Shown here: piece after piece, positions 1-5,693 of the stretch
Numbering within the stretch: the first letter of the stretch is position 1
Layout of the letters: each line of letters begins with the position of its first letter
Virus record (IMG/VR): IMGVR_UViG_3300020125_000181
Location: 1-21,042 of that record
Length of the DNA: 21,042 nucleotides
Source: a virus
Direction: 5' to 3' (one strand)
Notes under the pieces: model-generated
What the model was told of the DNA's origin: nothing
Databases searched by the model: none
Seen by the model: the letters and a program-made list of their open reading frames with translations, nothing else
Position numbers and translations under genes: made by a program

Positions 1-98
1 ACCACGATCGTGACCTGCAACGCCACGTACGCGATCAGCACCAGCCGGTCCCAGTTCAGATGCCAGCGGCGCCGGTCACCACCACCGCCGCTGTCCAC
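1..98 (-). CDS. Holin-like small membrane protein (cut by the window edge)
   Basis: GTG start at 98, only 3 nt after the stop of the acidic gene (102-104). The first 32 codons encode a Gly-rich, Arg-rich head (MDSGGGGDRRRW) followed by the start of a hydrophobic segment (LVLIAYVALQVTIV). The frame is cut at position 1. If the window is circular it continues from 21042: V-V-A-I-A-T-H then TAG at 21023-21021, giving a 39-aa protein with one complete transmembrane helix. Position two genes after the endolysin and a short single-helix topology suggest a holin or holin partner. That is inference from context; no family signature is visible. Confidence 0.6.
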   Translation of the reverse strand, partial: MDSGGGGDRRRWHLNWDRLVLIAYVALQVTIV

Positions 99-101
99 CG
101 C

Positions 102-305
102 TCACGCTGCGCTGTCGTCGTCTGCCTGATCCTCGCCGGGATACTCGGCGGGCGGCGGGCTCGGATCGGTGGCGTCCGCATCGTCCGGGCTGGAGCCGTC
201 TTCCTCGCCGGCCTGCTCGTTGGTCTCGTGCTCGGTCGCATCGTTCAGCGGCTCGGCCGCATCACCACCGAAGGCAGCGTCGTCGGTCGGTTCGTACTCA
301 GGCAC
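102..305 (-). CDS. Highly acidic small protein, unknown function
   Basis: This 67-aa protein has no Lys or Arg at all and about 23 Asp/Glu residues, plus many Ala, Pro and Gly. The start is GTG at 305 with a GGAG ribosome site about 6 nt upstream. It lies 12 nt after the endolysin stop and just before the holin-like gene, so it is in the lysis operon. The composition predicts a disordered polyanion. Possible roles include DNA mimicry (anti-restriction or inhibitor of a DNA-binding protein), charge regulation of lysis, or a lysis accessory factor. I recognise no family. Confidence 0.75.
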   Translation of the reverse strand: MPEYEPTDDAAFGGDAAEPLNDATEHETNEQAGEEDGSSPDDADATDPSPPPAEYPGEDQADDDSAA

Positions 306-317
306 CGGGGGCTCCGA

Positions 318-1424
318 TCATGGGTAGGCGACCAAGGCATACCCGACGACGTCGGACTTGGAACGCGTCTTCTTGGCGCTGGTGTCGCTGGTGTTTCCCT
401 CGTCGGTGATCGGGTTGCCGCCGTTCGGGTCGATCACCATCCCGACGTGTTGGCCGGGCGAGAACAGCGTCACCAGATCACCGCCACGGACACGGCTCGG
501 GTCGGTCGTCCAGCCGGTGAACGGCGCCTTCCCGGCCTTCGCTCGGGCTTCGATCCACTCGACTGATGCCAGGTCGTACGTGAGACCGGTGACGCCGGCC
601 GCCTGCATCGCGTTCGCGCACCAGACGCCGCACCACGGCTGATAGCGCAGCCATGTCCCGCTCGATCCCATGTCGCAGCATCGATCCTGCGCGGTGCGGA
701 TCCCGTCTGAGCGCTCGTCACAGTTGGAGCCGCCCGGCTGTTCGGTCATCGAGCGGTGGGCGGCCATCCAGTCGAGCGCCTTCTGCCGGGAGCTGGTCGA
801 CCCGGACCCACCCTGCGCCGGATCGCCATCGCCGAGCGGCTTCCCGGTCGTCTGGTCGTGGGTGGCGCACCAATCGGCGTACGCGCTGCCGGTCTTCGTC
901 GCGACCTGGAGATTGGCGTACCGCTGGCGCCGGTTGGAGTAGTCCCAGCCGGGCGTCTTCCCCGGCACGTTCCCTTCCGCCAGGTTCCATACGTACTTGC
1001 GGCGCTCGACCAGCCAATCGGTGCACGCCTGCCGCCGCGCCGACTGGTCCGAGTAGCCGCCTTTCGGGTTCACCCACCACATTTCCCGCAGCGAGATGTA
1101 GACCTTTTCGGCGTCGTCGCCGGCGTCGGTCGGCAGCTGACAGACAGCGTACGGCGCCGCGTCCGAATAGTTCGCGCGATGCAGATAGTCATATCTGTCC
1201 CGGCGGTGCGCGACGTCCCAGCCGGGGCCGTTGCCGGTCTGCACGTTGCCTTCCGCGCAATCGTAGATATACGCCCGATCGTCGCGGATCCACGCCTGCG
1301 TAACGGTCAGCCACCCGTCGAGCTGGTCGTCCCAGCCGGCCCAGTCGGCGAGCTGCATCAGGCGGCTGGTCTCGTTGTACGTGACCCGTTCCGGCTCGGT
1401 CAGGTACGTGTACGCGTCAGCCAT
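318..1424 (-). CDS. Endolysin with C-terminal CHAP domain and duplicated N-terminal repeat
   Basis: This 368-aa lysis enzyme should cut peptidoglycan to release progeny. The C-terminal part (about residues 215-368) is a CHAP amidase/peptidase: Cys265 in WCGVWCANA is the probable nucleophile, His326 in GQHVGMVID the base, and Glu342/Asn344 in DEGNTS the likely third residue. The N-terminal half holds two related units (about 44-95 and 136-186) sharing an aromatic opening, AEGNV, a Gly-rich turn, PGWD, RR-RY and a closing Cys. They probably bind the cell wall or form a second module. A Gly/Ser-rich linker lies near 198-212. The ATG at 1424 has no strong ribosome site. Family call is firm; function of the repeats is inferred. 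Confidence 0.9.
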   Translation of the reverse strand: MADAYTYLTEPERVTYNETSRLMQLADWAGWDDQLDGWLTVTQAWIRDDRAYIYDCAEGNVQTGNGPGWDVAHRRDRYDYLHRANYSDAAPYAVCQLPTDAGDDAEKVYISLREMWWVNPKGGYSDQSARRQACTDWLVERRKYVWNLAEGNVPGKTPGWDYSNRRQRYANLQVATKTGSAYADWCATHDQTTGKPLGDGDPAQGGSGSTSSRQKALDWMAAHRSMTEQPGGSNCDERSDGIRTAQDRCCDMGSSGTWLRYQPWCGVWCANAMQAAGVTGLTYDLASVEWIEARAKAGKAPFTGWTTDPSRVRGGDLVTLFSPGQHVGMVIDPNGGNPITDEGNTSDTSAKKTRSKSDVVGYALVAYP

Positions 1425-1548
1425 GCCGCCGAGTGTACGCGGCGATCGTTAGGTTGGCGAACGAGCGGCGGCGCGGTGCTCGCTGCGAGGTCGAGCCCGC
1501 GTCGCCGCCCGCCGCGCGGCCAGGGGATGCCTGATCCGACTGGGGATG

Positions 1549-1647
1549 CTACGCGGACCGGATCGCGAGCGCCACGATCAGGAGCAGCGCGAGCCATAGC
1601 GCGACCGCCCACAGTAGCCCCAGCAGGAGGGCTCGGACGAAGCGCAT
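1549..1647 (-). CDS. 32-aa single-helix membrane micro-protein
   Basis: ATG at 1647 to TAG at 1549. The sequence begins MRFVRALLLGLLW and ends in a short basic tail (AIRSA). Nearly the whole protein is one Leu/Ala-rich transmembrane helix with an N-terminal Arg pair. It begins 25 nt after the stop of the 55-aa membrane protein and precedes the endolysin. No clear ribosome site is visible, so it may rely on coupling. A role in lysis (holin, antiholin or pinholin-like) fits the position but is inference. Confidence 0.55.
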   Translation of the reverse strand: MRFVRALLLGLLWAVALWLALLLIVALAIRSA

Positions 1648-1672
1648 GCCGTCATCGTGACGGCGCGGCTGG

Positions 1673-1840
1673 TCAGCTCGGCCAGGATCGATCATGCCGG
1701 CGCCGGCCGAGCGCGCGGTCATGCCGGAGTCGCCACAGGTTCAGCTCGCGGCGGATCACCTGCCGCGCTCGCCAGTGGCCGTACCCGATGCCGGCCGCGA
1801 AGCTGAGGCCGATCAGCACGCCGAGCAGGATCGGGCTCAT
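1673..1840 (-). CDS. 55-aa membrane protein with basic cytoplasmic tail
   Basis: ATG at 1840 overlaps the stop of the HTH gene in an ATGA junction, which supports the start and coupled translation. Residues 3-20 (PILLGVLIGLSFAAGIGY) form one transmembrane helix. The rest is strongly basic (Arg/His-rich), predicting an N-out, C-in protein. It sits between regulators and the endolysin, so a holin or lysis-timing role is plausible. No family is recognised. Confidence 0.65.
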   Translation of the reverse strand: MSPILLGVLIGLSFAAGIGYGHWRARQVIRRELNLWRLRHDRALGRRRHDRSWPS

Positions 1841-2250
1841 CGCTTCCGGGCCTTGCGCGCCAGCTCGCGGGCTTCCGCGAGTCGCCGCAGCTCATCCGGC
1901 GTCGCGCGATCCTGGGACTGCACGCCGAGCAGGATCAGCCACCGATAGATCGTGCCGCTGCCGACGCCGAAGTGTTCCGCGATGTCCGCGACGGAGATCC
2001 CAAACCCGGAGTAGAGCCGCAACAGTTCGCGTTGGCTTTGCGGGTCGAGCGGTACATGGCCGCCGCGCGGCGTCCGGAAATAGACACGCGGCCCGGCCTG
2101 GACACGCCGCGCTTCCAGCTTGTCAGCGGCGGCGCGGAGTCGTTCCTCCGCCGACGGCTCCGGCTCAGTTTCGTCGTTGCTCAGGACTTGCAGCAGTCGA
2201 TCGACAGCGCGGGTTTCGTGCGGGGCCGGCTCGCGCTTGCGCATTGCCAT
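1837..2250 (-). CDS. Helix-turn-helix DNA-binding protein
   Basis: This 137-aa protein is charged and probably flexible at the N-terminus (residues 1-45). A compact HTH of homeodomain/transposase type lies at about 72-112 (QRELLRLYSGFGISVADIAE, then HFGVGSGTIYRWL), followed by an Arg-rich helix. The start overlaps the upstream stop by one base (TAATG), and its own stop overlaps the next start by four. It should bind DNA specifically. Possible roles are regulator of the lysis/late genes, immunity regulator or small terminase; it heads a non-replicative cassette, so a regulator seems likelier. Confidence 0.75.
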   Translation of the reverse strand: MAMRKREPAPHETRAVDRLLQVLSNDETEPEPSAEERLRAAADKLEARRVQAGPRVYFRTPRGGHVPLDPQSQRELLRLYSGFGISVADIAEHFGVGSGTIYRWLILLGVQSQDRATPDELRRLAEARELARKARKR

Positions 2251-2618
2251 TACCGGAATTGCTTTCGCAGCTCGGCGTACTTCCCGGCGTCCTCGCGGAG
2301 CCGTTCGTATTGCATGGTCGCGCTCGCGATCACGACTTTGGCGGTCGCGACCGCTTCCTCGATCGCGGACAAAGCTTCCATGATCGCCGCTTGCGGGTCG
2401 ACGCCCTCCGTGACGCTCAGCGTCCGGTGCCTGCGCTCCACGTAGTACCCGCCGCTGATATTGCTGGCGGTGGTGCCCATCTCGCCGGCGACCTGTTCGA
2501 ACGCGGCCGGCTTATCCATCCCGGTCGCGAGCAGCTCCGTCACGCGATCGAAATAGATCACGCGCTTGAGCGGCTGAGCGTCGGCGGCTTCGACGGTGCC
2601 GTTGCTTTCAGGGATCAC
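2250..2618 (-). CDS. HTH protein with helical C-terminus, first gene of the lysis/regulatory operon
   Basis: This 122-aa protein starts at GTG 2618, with a near-perfect ribosome site (AGGGAGGT, 2624-2631) 5 nt upstream. Residues about 20-60 look like an HTH (RVTELLATGMDKPAAFEQVA then GEMGTTASNIS). Residues 75-122 are a long Ala/Glu/Arg-rich helix, possibly coiled coil for oligomerisation. HTH plus coiled coil with this length also resembles small terminase subunits, and none is otherwise seen in this genome. That alternative is open. Regulator of the following genes is the other reading. Confidence 0.7.
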   Translation of the reverse strand: MIPESNGTVEAADAQPLKRVIYFDRVTELLATGMDKPAAFEQVAGEMGTTASNISGGYYVERRHRTLSVTEGVDPQAAIMEALSAIEEAVATAKVVIASATMQYERLREDAGKYAELRKQFR

Positions 2619-2623
2619 TGAGT

Positions 2624-2631
2624 ACCTCCCT
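2624..2631 (-). promoter_or_regulatory. Strong ribosome binding site for the 122-aa HTH gene
   Basis: Minus strand reads AGGGAGGT followed by 5 nt and GTG (2618). It is the best Shine-Dalgarno match in the window and fixes the GTG start. Confidence 0.8.
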
Positions 2632-2695
2632 CGCAGCGGAAAGCGATCCGGCGGCAGACGCTATCAGATCGTGCGGCGGGACACATCGAAGTGAG

Positions 2696-2719
2696 TACGG
2701 CGGCCCGAAAGCCGCCGTA
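2696..2719 (-). terminator. Hairpin with UUCG-type loop
   Basis: Perfect 9-bp inverted repeat TACGGCGGC / GCCGCCGTA. On the minus-strand RNA the loop can close further by a U-G pair to a UUCG tetraloop. No U-tract follows, so it may be a U-less terminator for the replication operon, or an mRNA-stabilising leader hairpin. Confidence 0.4.
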
Positions 2720-2815
2720 ACCCAGCCGCAGAACGCGAGACCAGGAGGCCGAGCGTCCAGCGGTGCAGATACTACCCCGCTCGGGGGCGCAGGCACTAGC
2801 GTCAAGCTCACACTT

Positions 2816-2830
2816 TGCGAATCATTCGCA
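2816..2830. promoter_or_regulatory. Palindromic operator-like site
   Basis: TGCGAATCATTCGCA has two 7-bp arms around a single central C. It lies 1 nt after the stop of the 31-aa membrane gene and about 10 nt upstream of the TTGACG hexamer. The symmetry suits a dimeric regulator; the two HTH proteins of the next operon are candidates. Confidence 0.4.
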
Positions 2831-2831
2831 T

Positions 2832-2927
2832 TCACCGCGGCGGCCTTGCGAACAACGCGACCAGCAGGATCGCGACGATCAGCACCGCCAGCAAGCGCCA
2901 CTCCGTGGCAGTCAGCATGCCTGTCAT
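2832..2927 (-). CDS. 31-aa single-helix membrane micro-protein
   Basis: ATG at 2927 overlaps the stop of the replication-initiator gene as ATGA, giving translational coupling. The protein is MTGMLTATEWR followed by one hydrophobic helix (LLAVLIVAILLVALFA) and a basic end (RPPR). It is too short for any named family. Membrane tethering, superinfection exclusion or a lysis accessory role are possible. Confidence 0.6.
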   Translation of the reverse strand: MTGMLTATEWRLLAVLIVAILLVALFARPPR

Positions 2928-3451
2928 GGGTCGCCGCCCTCGCCGCTGCTCTTGACCTTCCGGCCGAGCCGCTCGATCACGTCGGCCGCCTCCGCATTCT
3001 TGGCCGCGATCAGTTCCTCGTCCGACACGAACCGCGGCGCCGTCGCGCGCGCGCGCGACCCCTTCTTGACCCCTTCAAACCCCCTTCGGGTGTCGCCTGG
3101 GATGCGGGGGTCCCCCGTCGCCTGGGCGACACCCCCCCCTGTCGCCTGGGATGCGGGGGTGCCGTTCCAGACCCCTGTCACCTGGGTGACAGGGGTAGCG
3201 CGGTAAACACTCGGCCGGCCAGACCGGTGATCCACGGTGATCAGCCCGAGCAGCTGGAGTTGGCGCAGCGCCCGCTGCGTCGCCCGCACGCCCCGATTCG
3301 CGCGCCGCCCGATCGCGGCCACGCTCGGCCATGCGAGCCCGTCAGGCGTCATGTAGGTGGTCAGCGACCACCCGACCAGCTTCACAGCGTCCGACGCGGC
3401 CAGATCACCGATCACCGATTGCAGCAGCACCTTGGCCGGTGGCTCAGCCAC
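2924..3451 (-). CDS. Putative replication initiator / replisome organiser (HTH) containing the origin repeats
   Basis: GTG at 3451 follows the annealing-protein stop after only 2 nt (TAATCGTGG); product 175 aa. Residues about 36-75 form a winged-helix of the kind in phage replisome organisers: GLAWPSVAAIGRRANRGVRA then TQRALRQLQLLGLI. A flexible repeat region (85-121, TPVTQVTG / TPASQATG / VAQATG) is encoded by four iteron-like DNA repeats. A charged C-terminal helix (142-167) may recruit the host helicase or loader. In lambda, gene O likewise carries the origin iterons inside the initiator gene. No phage helicase or loader is seen nearby, so host replication proteins are presumably used. The domain is clear; the initiator role is inferred. 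Confidence 0.7.
   Translation of the reverse strand: MAEPPAKVLLQSVIGDLAASDAVKLVGWSLTTYMTPDGLAWPSVAAIGRRANRGVRATQRALRQLQLLGLITVDHRSGRPSVYRATPVTQVTGVWNGTPASQATGGGVAQATGDPRIPGDTRRGFEGVKKGSRARATAPRFVSDEELIAAKNAEAADVIERLGRKVKSSGEGGDP
3091..3196. repeat. Four iteron-like repeats inside the initiator gene (candidate origin)
   Basis: The core GTCGCCTGGG (or GTCACCTGGG) occurs at 3092, 3117, 3141 and 3177. A 21-bp block is identical at 3091-3111 and 3140-3160. The copy at 3117-3130 is a 6-bp inverted repeat (GTCGCC/GGCGAC). The one at 3171-3196 is an 11-bp inverted repeat around CTGG. The first three are spaced 24-25 bp and the fourth 36 bp. The copies keep the reading frame and give the TP..Q.TG protein repeats. 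Confidence 0.75.
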
Positions 3452-3453
3452 GA

Positions 3454-4251
3454 TTAGAACGGGATGTCCTCGTCGGCTTCGGTCGGCTCGTGCGCGTAGT
3501 GGTCGACGCCGATCGGCTCCGCACCGCGGGCGTACGCTTCCTCCGCTTCGTCTGCGAGCTGGAGCCCGAGCGCGACGTGGCCGGCGTGATCCCGGATCGC
3601 GTACGCGCTGGCGCGCGCCCACAGCATCCGCTCGGGATACGTGATCCACGGCGTGCCGGCCCGCAACAGCCCCGCGCGCTTGGCCTGCTCGATCGTGAAC
3701 GTGGAGCGGCCGATCTCCTCCCCGGTACGGGCATGGATCAGGACAGCGGTACAGCTCTCGGCCGAGTCGTCGACGCGCTCGATCCGGAGCCCCGCGCGCT
3801 GCGCCAGGATCCGCAGCAGGTTCGCGCTCATCGTCAGCTTGCCGCGAATGACGGTCAGCTCTTGCGCGGCCTGCCACGGCAGATCCATCTGCGCCAGGCA
3901 GTACAGGCGGTAGGCAGCGCCCGCCTCGCGGCTCGCGGGCGTCCCGTCGTCCGCCTCCGCGAGCCCGAGCCAATGCCCGAGCGTCCGGAAATGGTCGAGC
4001 TCCGGAAAGCCGGATTCTCGAGGGACCGCGATCGCAGGCGGCGCGGTCAGCTCGACGACGTCCGCGACCGGCTCGGGGGGGTTTACGACCGGCGGCGAAG
4101 GGGGAGGGGCGGCGCCGCCATGCGCAGCGGGTGTATCAGACATCGATTTCTCCCTGATTCTTTGGACACAGCTGCCGCACTTCCATGCCCCCGCGATGGT
4201 CACCGGGGCGAGCTGGCGGCCGCAGTCGATGCAGAAGGTGCCTTCCGTCAC
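3454..4251 (-). CDS. RecT-like single-strand annealing protein with zinc-ribbon N-terminus and SSB-like tail
   Basis: This 265-aa protein should anneal single strands in phage recombination or replication. The core (about 82-237) has the RecT-family pattern: ELTVIRGKLTMSANLLRILA, a central Cys region, STFTIEQAKRAGLL, then PWITYPERMLWARASAYAIR and a closing acidic helix. The N-terminus carries a small zinc ribbon (Cys7/Cys10 and Cys25/Cys28). The last residues, EADEDIPF, match the tip of bacterial SSB proteins (DDDIPF), which docks SSB partners. The GTG start at 4251 overlaps the previous stop as GTGA. A second in-frame ATG (4143, residue 37) has a strong ribosome site, so a shorter form without the ribbon is likely also made. 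No partner exonuclease is visible. Confidence 0.75.
   Translation of the reverse strand: MTEGTFCIDCGRQLAPVTIAGAWKCGSCVQRIREKSMSDTPAAHGGAAPPPSPPVVNPPEPVADVVELTAPPAIAVPRESGFPELDHFRTLGHWLGLAEADDGTPASREAGAAYRLYCLAQMDLPWQAAQELTVIRGKLTMSANLLRILAQRAGLRIERVDDSAESCTAVLIHARTGEEIGRSTFTIEQAKRAGLLRAGTPWITYPERMLWARASAYAIRDHAGHVALGLQLADEAEEAYARGAEPIGVDHYAHEPTEADEDIPF
4149..4155 (-). promoter_or_regulatory. Internal ribosome binding site in the annealing-protein gene
   Basis: Minus strand AGGGAGA, 5 nt before an in-frame ATG at 4143. It would start a 229-aa form beginning MSDTPAAHGG, lacking the N-terminal zinc ribbon. Confidence 0.6.
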
Positions 4252-4460
4252 GGCGCCGGCGTCTGCTCGCGATGCCGGACGCGCAGGTGCGCGACCACGT
4301 CCTCGCCGCGCTGCGCAAGCGTTTCCTCCACGATCGCCTTGCGGATTTCGTGGACACCTTCGCCGCGACGACGGCGATACGCCGCTTCGGTTGACAGGTG
4401 ATCCCGGACGGCGATCGCCCAGGCCAGCAAATCGTCTTCGGTGATAGCGCGAACGGTCAC
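4248..4460 (-). CDS. Small charged early protein, unknown
   Basis: 70 aa from GTG 4460, with AAGGAT 5 nt upstream and a GTGA overlap with the upstream gene. The protein is mostly alpha-helical by composition, with acidic and Arg-rich stretches (ITEDDLLAWAIAVRDHLS; AAYRRRRGEG; HEIRKAIVEETLAQRGED). It ends Pro-rich and overlaps the annealing-protein start by 4 nt. The tight coupling suggests work in the same recombination/replication step. No family recognised. Confidence 0.7.
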   Translation of the reverse strand: MTVRAITEDDLLAWAIAVRDHLSTEAAYRRRRGEGVHEIRKAIVEETLAQRGEDVVAHLRVRHREQTPAP

Positions 4461-4591
4461 GACAGATCCTTGATCACCTGCATCACCGCGACTGCGACGG
4501 CGGCGCCGATCACCACCGCGCAGATCAGCGCCCACCATGCGCCGTTCACGTACCAGGGGCCGGGGCCGTCGATCCAATGACGCTTTTTCAC
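4457..4591 (-). CDS. 44-aa membrane protein, first gene of the recombination/replication operon
   Basis: GTG at 4591 with AAAGGAGT about 6 nt upstream. The N-terminus is basic (MKKRHWIDGPGPWYVNGAWW), followed by a transmembrane helix (residues about 20-37, ALICAVVIGAAVAVAVM) and a short tail. The stop overlaps the next GTG by 4 nt. No family; possibly membrane-anchors the early complex or acts in exclusion. Confidence 0.65.
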   Translation of the reverse strand: MKKRHWIDGPGPWYVNGAWWALICAVVIGAAVAVAVMQVIKDLS

Positions 4592-4817
4592 AGCGGGACT
4601 CCTTTCGGGATAGCGTTCGGTGCGGTTAGCGTTGCCGCGGCTTGCGTGGCTAGGGAAAGCGTCGGGTAGGTCGGGCTCGGTCGGTTATGGCTCGCGATGG
4701 CGGGCGGTGAGCGCGGCGGAGGGAAGGCGCGGTTAGGTTGGTGGCGGTCTGGCTGTGGCTCGGGCCTGCTTCGGTCTGCGACGGGACGCCCAAGTCCGGT
4801 GCGGGACGGGGTGGAGG
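4592..4817 (-). other. C-rich, G-poor leader before the recombination operon
   Basis: This 226-nt stretch has no convincing gene. Read on the minus strand it is C-rich and G-poor, with repeated CTAACC and a CCTACCCGAC block. The same features recur in the leader at 5472-5693. Such sequence can act as a Rho loading region or an unstructured leader. No promoter could be placed with confidence. Confidence 0.4.
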
Positions 4818-5471
4818 TCAGGCGTCGACCCATTCGTAATCGAACGCGATCGGCATGTAGCGGCCGTGGACGCGGCGATACGCGCCGACGCCTTTCGCGC
4901 GGCCGGCGACGTCGATCGCTGAGCGGAGGATCGCGGGGGTGATCAGGCCACCCATCACGACGTCGAGGCTGAAGGATGCGCGCCAGCCGGCGAGGATCGC
5001 GGGGCGCAGCATGGTGTCGGCGCCGCGGCTGAGCGTGATCCGCTTGCCGTCGATCAGGTCCCAGCTGCGGAGGCCGATGTCGACCAGCTCGTCCTCGGGC
5101 GCCAGGTTCACGAGCGCGACGATCAGCGGGGCGGGGCTGCGCTCCAGCCGGCCGGGGATCGGCGGCAGGTAGCGGGCGGCTTCCTCGATCGAGCGCAGGA
5201 ACGCGGCGCCGGGGATCGCGATGTTGCCGGTCTCCGGGTGCCGGTAGACCTGCGACTCGTGGTCGACTTCCTTCTTTTTGGCGTGGCCTTTCGGGAGCGC
5301 CGCCTTCGCGGCGATGACGTCGGCGTTGTACCGGTCGAGCAGCAGCATGTTCGTGCCCTCGACCGTGACGCGGGCGCGGTAGCCGATCGACGATTCGTCG
5401 ATCGCGTGCAGCTCGTCGGCGCGAGCGCCGTTCGGCGGTTTGTTGACTCGGGTGGCGGCGGTGGTTGCCAT
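4818..5471 (-). CDS. Conserved phage early protein, unknown function
   Basis: 217 aa from ATG 5471, with AGGAGA (5481-5486) 9 nt upstream. The pattern is an N-terminal strand (YRARVTVEGTNMLLLDRYN), a Lys-rich loop, YRHPETGNIAIPGAAFLRSI, then RPAILAGWRASFSLDVV and a final AG-x(4)-G-Y-R-x(4)-GRY motif. From memory this resembles an uncharacterised protein found in early regions of many phages beside recombination genes. A nucleic-acid role would fit, but I know of no assigned activity. It stands alone between two leader regions. Confidence 0.75.
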   Translation of the reverse strand: MATTAATRVNKPPNGARADELHAIDESSIGYRARVTVEGTNMLLLDRYNADVIAAKAALPKGHAKKKEVDHESQVYRHPETGNIAIPGAAFLRSIEEAARYLPPIPGRLERSPAPLIVALVNLAPEDELVDIGLRSWDLIDGKRITLSRGADTMLRPAILAGWRASFSLDVVMGGLITPAILRSAIDVAGRAKGVGAYRRVHGRYMPIAFDYEWVDA

Positions 5472-5693
5472 GGTGGTTGGTCTCCTGTCTCGGGTCTGCG
5501 GCTTCGGGTGAACGGTTAGGCGCGGTGAGGCGCGCGAAGGTCGTGGTTGGGTCGGGTAGGCGTCGCTTAGGCGGGCGAAGGCATGGTTGGCCGCGGTTAG
5601 CTGACGCGTCGGCAAGCGGTGCCGTGGGTTGGCGAGCGTCGGCCGGGTGTGGCCGAGTCCGCGTTGGTCAAGCGCGCGGCGGTGGGGCTCGGA
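5472..5693 (-). other. Leader region with no gene
   Basis: 222 nt, G-poor on the minus strand, with several CTAACC/CCTAACC and CTACCCGAC elements also present at 4592-4817. The only clear element is the AGGAGA ribosome site at 5481-5486. Probably promoter plus leader for the gene at 4818-5471. Confidence 0.4.

Larger units (their letters stand above)
2619..2831 (-). promoter_or_regulatory. Promoter/leader region ahead of the HTH-lysis operon
   Basis: This 213-nt non-coding stretch separates the replication and lysis modules. It holds a 15-nt palindrome (2816-2830), a TTGACG hexamer on the minus strand (2801-2806), a TAGTAT hexamer about 25 nt further on, a UUCG-type hairpin (2696-2719) and the strong ribosome site before 2618. 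The spacing between TTGACG and TAGTAT is too long for a standard sigma-70-type pair, so the exact promoter is not established. Confidence 0.4.

Noticed and set aside
1400-1612. 70-codon minus-strand frame before the endolysin
   Set aside because: Overlaps the endolysin start and the 32-aa membrane gene; Arg-rich product.
756-2621. 621-codon open frame on the plus strand
   Set aside because: Arg/Pro-rich product antisense to the endolysin, membrane and HTH genes, all of which have coherent domains or coupled starts. Long antisense frames are expected at this G+C.
2608-2901. 97-codon minus-strand frame over the promoter region
   Set aside because: It runs through the hairpin and palindrome, overlaps the well-supported GTG 2618, and has no ribosome site or domain.
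3452-3973. Upstream extension of the replication-initiator frame
   Set aside because: It is the out-of-frame reading of the RecT-like gene; the real start is the GTG just after that gene's stop.
4588-4833. 81-codon minus-strand frame in the leader
   Set aside because: Pro/Ser/Thr-rich low-complexity product from a C-rich leader, no ribosome site.
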